A DNA stretch of 6,996 nt from Acidobacteriota bacterium. Lineage in GTDB: Bacteria; Acidobacteriota; Aminicenantia; Aminicenantales; Aminicenantaceae. Shown here piece by piece: positions 1-4,672 of this stretch. Position 1 is the first letter of the stretch; every line of letters begins with the position of its first letter. Where the stretch lies: contig JAUWSR010000207.1 in NCBI GenBank assembly GCA_030609975.1, forward strand, positions 1 through 6,996. The letters run 5' to 3'. The position numbers and the translations under genes were made by a program. The notes beneath the pieces were generated by a model that saw only the letters and a list, made by a program, of their open reading frames with translations, was not told the DNA's origin and made no database searches.

Positions 1-376
1 GCAGGTCCACGCCTTTTATATGGTCGATGAGCCAGTTGAGCAGAAAGACATTGACAGAATTGGCGATCGATTTAGTCGGGCCTTCCTCTTTGAAATCTTC
101 CAAGATGTTGTTCAACGTAACCTTGAAATCTGCGTGCTGCTGCTGCTGGAATTCCAATCCGGGATAGTCATGTTCCGCCATGGTTTTTTCTTCGGCGGTG
201 AAGTGGAAGTCGGTGTAATCCATCATGAATTCCAATGTCTTTATGATCTCATTGTGCTCCACACTCTTCTTGAGAGCCTCGGATAAATCAGCCAGCTTCT
301 CGATAAGCATCTTGTGCTGTTCATCGATCAGATCCACGCCTACGGAAAGGCTGTCGTCCCACTCGATATTGTTCAT
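1..376 (-). CDS. Bacteriohemerythrin (hemerythrin-like O2/diiron protein), 3' end cut by window
   Basis: This frame gives 125 codons from the ATG at 376 to the window edge. It opens with NNIEWDDSLSVGVDLIDEQH, the usual start of single-domain bacteriohemerythrins, which are cytoplasmic four-helix proteins that bind O2 at a diiron centre. Predicted iron ligands by family alignment are His21 (DEQH), His58 and Glu62 (HFTAEE), His81, His119 and Asp124 (HIKGVD). The usual HxxxH pair in helix C reads QQQQH, so the first His is replaced by Gln77; this is directly visible at 134-148. The family is usually about 130-140 residues, so only roughly 5-15 residues are missing past the edge. The start is supported by an AGGAGG site at 385-390, 8 nt upstream. 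A promoter candidate lies at 451-479, so it probably does not depend on dodecin transcription. Family assignment is secure; O2 carrier, sensor or iron-store role cannot be told apart. Confidence 0.93.
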   Translation of the reverse strand, partial: MNNIEWDDSLSVGVDLIDEQHKMLIEKLADLSEALKKSVEHNEIIKTLEFMMDYTDFHFTAEEKTMAEHDYPGLEFQQQQHADFKVTLNNILEDFKEEGPTKSIANSVNVFLLNWLIDHIKGVDL

Positions 377-384
377 GCTTCTTT

Positions 385-390
385 CCTCCT
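385..390 (-). promoter_or_regulatory. Shine-Dalgarno site of the bacteriohemerythrin gene
   Basis: The minus strand reads AGGAGG followed by 8 nt and then the ATG at 376. It fixes that ATG as the start of the bacteriohemerythrin. Confidence 0.8.
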
Positions 391-413
391 ACCTGGATTC
401 GGTTGAGCGGTCT

Positions 414-427
414 GTGTTTTTTAACAC
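414..427. repeat. Small inverted repeat in the bacteriohemerythrin leader
   Basis: The sequence GTGTT-TTTT-AACAC has perfect 5-bp arms around a 4-nt centre. It lies between the predicted transcription start (about 444) and the Shine-Dalgarno site of the minus-strand bacteriohemerythrin gene. It could be a weak leader hairpin or a small operator. It is short and AT-rich, so chance is quite possible. Confidence 0.3.
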
Positions 428-450
428 TTATACCTGGAGATTGACGCACA

Positions 451-479
451 AATGTAGCATACAGACCTCGAGTGGTCAA
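451..479 (-). promoter_or_regulatory. Predicted sigma70-type promoter for bacteriohemerythrin
   Basis: On the minus strand TTGACC (474-479, 5 of 6 to consensus) is separated by exactly 17 bp from TACATT (451-456, 4 of 6). This predicts transcription from about 444 and a leader of roughly 70 nt. It suggests that bacteriohemerythrin can be transcribed apart from the dodecin gene upstream. Confidence 0.5.
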
Positions 480-501
480 ACAGATATTTTAAATCTCTTT
501 T

Positions 502-548
502 AAGGTGTGTCTGGCTTTGGACCTTTGGAAAGGTGTGTCTGACTTTGG
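502..548. repeat. 19-bp direct repeat, two copies 28 bp apart, directly after dodecin
   Basis: AAGGTGTGTCTGGCTTTGG at 502-520 recurs at 530-548 with one change (G to A at position 13). The second copy abuts the dodecin stop codon. The 9-nt spacer is part of a near-palindrome, ACCTTTGGAAAGGT (521-534). No open frame or transposase is attached. It may be a dispersed intergenic repeat family, a protein-binding tandem site, or part of dodecin transcript processing or termination; the sequence does not decide between these. Confidence 0.65.
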
Positions 549-755
549 CTATTCCTGATACTTGAACGATATCTTGACTTTGGTTCGAAAGGCTACAACC
601 TTATCGTTTTCAACCTTCATGTCGAACTCAACCGCTTCGGCGATCCTTAAGTCCGAGAGGCTTTTACTGGCTGTTTCAACCGCGTTTTTGGCGGCGTCTT
701 CCCAGGACGTGGGACTTGTGCCGATCAGTTCCATGACTGTGTACGTACTTTCCAT
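549..755 (-). CDS. Dodecin family protein, non-canonical (Trp-less) type
   Basis: This is a 68-residue protein, the normal dodecin length. The N-terminal motif VMELIGTSPTSWEDAAKNAV is diagnostic of dodecins, small beta-alpha-beta-beta proteins that form hollow 12-mers. Classical dodecins bind flavin pairs between stacked Trp residues in an LDWFEV-type motif and use a Gln before the last strand. Here the aligned positions are Ile38 (LRIAEAVE) and Arg57 (AFRTKV), so both flavin contacts are missing. The DLRIAEAVEFDMKV and KISFKY segments instead resemble, from memory, the mycobacterial Rv0379 group described as a calcium dodecin. The start at 755 has a strong AAGGAGGG site at 761-768 with a 5-nt spacer, and a good promoter lies at 782-810. 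It stops with TAG right after a typical C-terminus. Family is confident; ligand is uncertain and flavin storage is doubtful. Confidence 0.93.
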   Translation of the reverse strand: MESTYTVMELIGTSPTSWEDAAKNAVETASKSLSDLRIAEAVEFDMKVENDKVVAFRTKVKISFKYQE

Positions 756-781
756 GCTTACCCTCCTTATCGGGTGTATTG

Positions 782-810
782 AACATAAAAGGAAACCAGG
801 ATTTTGTCAA
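782..810 (-). promoter_or_regulatory. Predicted sigma70-type promoter for dodecin
   Basis: The minus strand carries a perfect TTGACA (805-810), a 17-bp spacer and TATGTT (782-787, 4 of 6). Transcription would start near 775, giving a 20-nt leader that holds the AAGGAGGG site at 761-768. This is the strongest promoter-like match in the window. Confidence 0.65.
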
Positions 811-857
811 GGAATCGGTTATTGGCTATTTCATACTTTTTCGATTGTGTGATTGAA

Positions 858-863
858 TATAAT
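858..863 (+). promoter_or_regulatory. Possible -10 element for the EEP remnant
   Basis: A perfect TATAAT lies 47 bp upstream of the ATG at 910, in the divergent region shared with dodecin. No convincing -35 is found 16-18 bp upstream. The region is AT-rich, so this is only a weak candidate. Confidence 0.3.
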
Positions 864-897
864 TCGTTAGAATTAAATGAGAAAACATTTGTCATTG

Positions 898-904
898 AAG
901 AGGG
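898..904 (+). promoter_or_regulatory. Shine-Dalgarno site deciding the EEP remnant start
   Basis: AAGAGGG sits 5 nt before the ATG at 910. The earlier in-frame ATG at 877 has no ribosome-binding sequence upstream. Starting at 910 also gives a normal signal-peptide N-region. Confidence 0.55.
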
Positions 905-909
905 TCAAG

Positions 910-1143
910 ATGAATTCCAAGTTTCATCGCTTCTTTATTTTTCTGGTTTTGGCGGTGCTGATCTTTCCCACCTCCTCCCAGGGGATAAAGATCGTTACCT
1001 GGAACATCCTAAATTTTCCCGGCACTACCGGGGAGGGGCGAATTGAATATTTCAGACAGATAGTCGATGAGCTCAATCCCGATATTCTGGTGGTTCAGGA
1101 AATGCTGAGTGTTGAAGGTACAACCATGTTCCAGAAGAAATAA
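910..1143 (+). pseudogene. Truncated secreted endonuclease/exonuclease/phosphatase (EEP) family protein
   Basis: The frame encodes 77 residues. It starts with an export signal (NSKFHR, then the hydrophobic run FFIFLVLAVLIFP and a TSSQG cleavage-like end), followed by IKIVTWNILNFPG and LNPDILVVQEM. These are the first two conserved strands of the EEP/DNase I-like fold: the Asn of TWNILN and the Glu of VVQEM normally help bind the catalytic metal. Full-length EEP enzymes are usually 250 residues or more and need the later GDFN-like and SDH-like motifs. Here the frame ends in TAA at 1141-1143, shortly after the metal-binding Glu, and I find no later EEP motifs in the 114 bp before the next gene. 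I infer a 3'-deleted remnant without catalytic activity. A short exported peptide cannot be excluded. The start at 910 is preferred over 877 because of its Shine-Dalgarno site. Confidence 0.75.
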
Positions 1144-1189
1144 CCCTCAGCCTAACTCCGTTATTCCTATAATTTCCACCTCATAATCG

Positions 1190-1218
1190 TTGTCATGTTG
1201 TCTGCCGTGTGATATCTT
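1190..1218 (+). promoter_or_regulatory. Predicted sigma70-type promoter for the Tricorn-like gene
   Basis: TTGTCA (1190-1195, 5 of 6) is followed by a 17-bp spacer and TATCTT (1213-1218, 4 of 6). Transcription would start near 1225, giving a leader of about 33 nt before the ATG at 1258. It supports 1258, not 1399, as the gene start. The rest of 1144-1257 shows nothing else I can support. Confidence 0.5.
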
Positions 1219-1247
1219 TTCTAGCTCATTTTCGTATTTGATATCCT

Positions 1248-1253
1248 AGGAGG
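1248..1253 (+). promoter_or_regulatory. Shine-Dalgarno site deciding the Tricorn-like gene start
   Basis: AGGAGG lies 4 nt before the ATG at 1258. The spacing is a little short but the match is complete. It is the main evidence for translation starting at 1258. Confidence 0.75.
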
Positions 1254-1257
1254 CAGC

Positions 1258-4200
1258 ATGAAAAAATTCCTACTTTTATTGTGTATTTCTTTAATCTTTT
1301 TCTGTCCTACGTATGGTCAGATCAGTGCTAAGCTGATGCGCTATATGGATGTTTAGGACACACAGATCACTTTTGTTTATGGGGGTGATATTTGGGTTAT
1401 GACCAAAACCGGGGGGACAGCTATTCAGGTTACCCACTCACCCGGTGAAGAATCGTGGCCTCGCTTTTCTCCGGACGGCAAGTCTATTGCCTACACAGCC
1501 AGTTATAACGGAAATCAAGATGTGTTTGTAATGCCTGCCTTGGGAGGAGTGCCTACCCGGGTTACTTATCAGTCCCACCTCGACAGAATGATCGATTGGC
1601 ATCCCGATGGGGAGCACATCTTGTTTGCCTCAGCCCGTGAAAGTGGCCGCCAATCTTACCGGCAGTTTTATCTGGTAGAACAGAATGGAGGCTTTCCCAA
1701 AAAACTTAAGGTCCCTTACGGAGAGCTCGCAAGTTACTCACCCGATGGAAATTATCTGGCCTATATCACTAAGATAACCGAGAACTATCCTTTCAAGCGA
1801 TATCGTGGCGGTTTGGCCTCGGATATCATTCTCTATGATCTACGCAGCAATACCGCTGAAAACGTGACCAACAATCATGCCAATGATGGGAAACCTGCTT
1901 GGGTGGGCGACAAGGTCTACTTCCTCTCGGATCAAGCCGAGAATATGCGTCTCAATATCTGGTCGTATGATACAAATACTAAAACCATGTCTCAAATTAC
2001 CGAGTTTGACAATTTTGACATTTCCTTTATGTCAGCCGGCAGTCAGGATATCGTCTTCGAGGCGGGTGGCGTGATGTATTTGATGGATCTGAACACACAG
2101 CAATATCAACCGGTTTCAGTAAACATTGTCAGTGATCTTTCGGCAGAAATTCCCCGGTCCATTGATGTAAGTAGACGAATCTCCAATATGACAGCAGCCC
2201 CTGAAGGCAAGCGTGTTGTTTTTGAGGCTCGTGGCGAGTTGTTCAATGTGCCTGCTGCAGAGGGCTTTGTCATCAACATGACCCAAAGCAGTGGCGCCTT
2301 TGACCAAAATCCAGCCTGGTCACCGGATGGAAAAACCATCGCCTATTGGAGCGACCGGTCGGGAGAATACGAGATCTATTTGCAGGATAGTGCCGGTAAG
2401 TCCATACCGAATAAATTGACAAAGCGTAACAAAGGTTACGGATATGCCTTGTTTTGGTCACCCGACAGCAAAAAACTGGCTTTTATCGATGAGACCAATG
2501 ATATCTCCATAGTTGATGTGGGAACAGGTGAGGTCGTTGTTGCCGGCAACACCGACTGGAATATAGGACATGGAGGCCGTTATGGCTACTCCATTGCCTG
2601 GTCACCTGATTCCAAGTGGATCGCCTATAATAAAGGCTTAGAAAACGCCAACAATGCCATCTTCCTTTATAACCTGGAAAAGCGCCGGTCTCATCAGGTA
2701 ACCAGCGGCTTTTATGAAGATCTGAATCCGGTCTTCAGTACAGACGGGAAATACCTCTTCTATCTCACCAATCGCAGTTTGACAGCTACCTATTCTGACA
2801 TGGGGGACGGTACCTGGATCTATCCCAATTCCACCCAGATCGCTTCCTTGAGTTTAAATAAAAAAGTGCCTTCACTGCTTGCCCCTAAAAATGATGAGAT
2901 CGAGAAGGAAGAAGAGGGAGAAAAGCAAAAAAATAAGGCGGAAAAGAAAGGAACAGAGGACAAAAAGCCGCCCAAGGATGCCGCTCCTGTTTCAGTTGAT
3001 GTGGATTTTGACAACTTTGAAGCCCGGCTCGTGATACTCCCTCCCAAAGCGGGAAATATTGGCGGACTGATACCCTTTGAAGGTAAATTGGTATATCTCA
3101 GACTCCCCAATACAGGTTCAGGAGAAAGGTCCGCTTCTCTGATCTCTTATGACCTCGAGGAGAGAGAGGAAAAGACCATTATTTCTGATGTGAACCGCGT
3201 AAAGGCAACTGCAGATGGCAAATCCTTATTGGTTGCCAGCAACGGAAAATACGGGATCATAAAACCGGCGCCCGGTCAAAAAATTGAAAAACCCATCCCT
3301 ACCAATGGTCTGGTGATGGACTTGGTGCCTCGGCAAGAATGGCGCCAGATCTTTTCGGATACCTGGCGCAGGCATCGGGATTTTTTCTATGATCCCGCTA
3401 TGCACCAGGTCAACTGGGAAGAACTGCGAGAGCGTTATGGCGCTTTGCTTGCTGATGCTCGGACGCGTTGGGATGTCAGCTTTATCCAGTCAAATTTAGC
3501 TGCAGAACTGAGCGCCGGGCATACTTATACATTTGGAGGCGATGTTGAGCAGGCCCCCCGCAGAGAAACCGGATTTTTAGGTATCGATTGGGAAATGGAT
3601 AATAGTCGGTACCGGATCAAGCGGATCGTAACTCCAGCTGTGTGGGATACCGAAGTTAGGTCTCCTTTTAATCATTCTGGCGTTGACGTAAATGTGGGAG
3701 ACTATATCTTAGCGGTTAATGAGATAGCCTTGGATCCTAAAAAAGATCCCTATGCTGCCTTTGCAGGGCTCTCGGGAAAAACCGTTTCCCTGACCGTCAG
3801 CAAGACAGGTGACGAGAAGGCAGGCAAAAGCCATACCATAAAATGCCTTACCCAGAGCGAAGAGATCAACCTGAGATATCTGGAATGGATCGAGAACAAC
3901 CGGAAATTGGTCGAAAAACTTTCAAACGGCCAACTTGGGTATGTCTATATGTCCAATACATCCGGTCAAGGACAATTGGAGCTGGTACGGATGTTTTACG
4001 GTCAGCTGGATAAGAAAGGTTTCATCATCGATGAGCGTTTTAACGGCGGCGGGCAGTTAGCCGATCGCTTCCTGGAACTGCTGCAGAGGCCGGTGGTGTA
4101 CAACCTCCATTGGCGGCATGGAAAGGATCATGCTTACCCTATCAAGACCAATCCTGGACCGCTTGGCATGTTGATCAATGGTTGGGCTGGTTCCGGGGGA

Positions 4201-4554
4201 GATGGCCTGCCCTGGGCATTTCAGGAGTTGGAAGCTGGGCCGATCGTGGGTGAGCGTACATTGGGCATCCTGGTTGGACCCGCTACCGGCCACAGCTTGA
4301 TCGACGGAGGCGGGATCACTGTTCCCGGCGCAAGACTCTATGACAATGATGGGCATTGGTTTTGGGAAGGAGAAGGTGTAGCTCCAGATATCGCAGTATG
4401 GGATGATCCCAATCTTCTGGTGCAGGGCCGCGATCCTCAGATCGAAAGAGTTGTCGTAGAAGTACTGAAGCTTTTGGAAACAAATCCGCCCAAAATGACC
4501 CCAGCGCCGCCGTTCGAAGATCGTACTGCAAAGGGTTTGAAAAAGAAGAAGTGA
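1258..4554 (+). CDS. Secreted Tricorn-like S41 peptidase with beta-propeller domains, interrupted by in-frame TAG at codon 33
   Basis: The gene has 1098 codons before the TGA, the usual size for bacterial Tricorn-like proteases; numbering here counts from 1258. Residues 1-20 form a signal peptide (KKFLLLLCISLIFF, likely cut after TYG). Codon 33 is TAG, after which the frame runs open; the first ATG after it is at 1399. Residues about 38-540 are beta-propeller repeats of the PD40 type (WPRFSPDGKSIAY, PAWSPDGKTIAYW, LFWSPDSKKLAF, IAWSPDSKWIAY). A Lys/Glu-rich linker spans 545-577. The Tricorn core domain starts near 692 (WRQIFSDTWRRHRDFFYDP), a PDZ domain spans about 770-870, and the S41 peptidase domain about 891-1075. 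Likely catalytic residues are His755 (SAGHTY), nucleophile Ser979 (AGSGGD) and Glu1037 (WEGEGVAPD). Expected role is periplasmic or extracellular processing of peptides. The product is intact except for the stop, so status depends on whether that stop is real. Confidence 0.9.
1354..1356 (+). other. In-frame amber codon splitting signal peptide from the Tricorn-like protein
   Basis: TAG follows MRYMDV and precedes DTQITFVYGGDIWV, both in the frame set by the ATG at 1258. Related proteins, from memory, read through this point as an MRYPDVS-TQI-F-Y-GDIW stretch, with Ser common at the stop position. TCG to TAG would be a single base change. If real, it leaves a 32-residue peptide and separates the exported signal from the enzyme. 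Confidence 0.85.
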
Positions 4555-4605
4555 GAGAAAGAATAGGAATCAAACTGTTCAAATACTTACTCTGTGAGAT
4601 GACGT

Positions 4606-4645
4606 AAACTCGATACGATTGAATGTGGAGTTGATATCGAGTTTT
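4606..4645. terminator. Inverted repeat between convergent genes, probable terminator
   Basis: AAACTCGATA (4606-4615) and TATCGAGTTT (4635-4644) are perfect 10-bp complementary arms around a 19-nt loop, with a run of four T at 4642-4645 on the plus strand. It sits between the stop codons of the convergent Tricorn-like and permease genes, where a shared terminator is expected. The stem is AT-rich and the loop long, so termination may be modest, more so in the minus direction. Confidence 0.55.
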
Positions 4646-4672
4646 ATTACGAATAGTCTGGCTTAACTTTTG

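Noticed and set aside
20..503. Plus-strand open frames overlapping the left end (20-286 and 225-503)
   Set aside because: They lie opposite the bacteriohemerythrin gene, which has clear family motifs; their translations match nothing I recognise.
502..548. Start of a CRISPR array
   Set aside because: Only two 19-bp copies with a 9-nt spacer, no further units and no cas genes.
804..1046. Plus-strand open frame over the divergent region and EEP remnant
   Set aside because: It runs in another frame over the EEP coding sequence and the dodecin promoter and has no recognisable motif.
1168..1173. Perfect TATAAT upstream of the Tricorn-like gene
   Set aside because: No -35-like sequence lies 16-18 bp upstream; the 1190-1218 pair is a better promoter.
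1258..1320. Lipoprotein signal around Cys16 of the Tricorn-like protein
   Set aside because: The residue before Cys16 is Phe, not Gly, Ala or Ser, so no lipobox is present.
1354..1356. Pyrrolysine or another recoded amino acid at the internal TAG
   Set aside because: The position is in a loop after the signal peptide of a protease, with no known role for such a residue, and two neighbouring genes use TAG as a normal stop.
1399..1401. ATG at 1399 as the true start of the Tricorn-like gene, with GGGGGTGAT at 1381-1389 as its ribosome-binding site
   Set aside because: The G-rich stretch encodes the Tyr-Gly-Gly-Asp-Ile-Trp motif, so its resemblance to a Shine-Dalgarno site is explained by coding. 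Starting here drops the signal peptide and part of the first propeller strand. It remains possible only as re-initiation if the TAG is real.
2890..2988. Lys/Glu-rich segment of the Tricorn-like protein as an insertion
   Set aside because: Charged low-complexity linkers between the propeller and protease core are common in this family.
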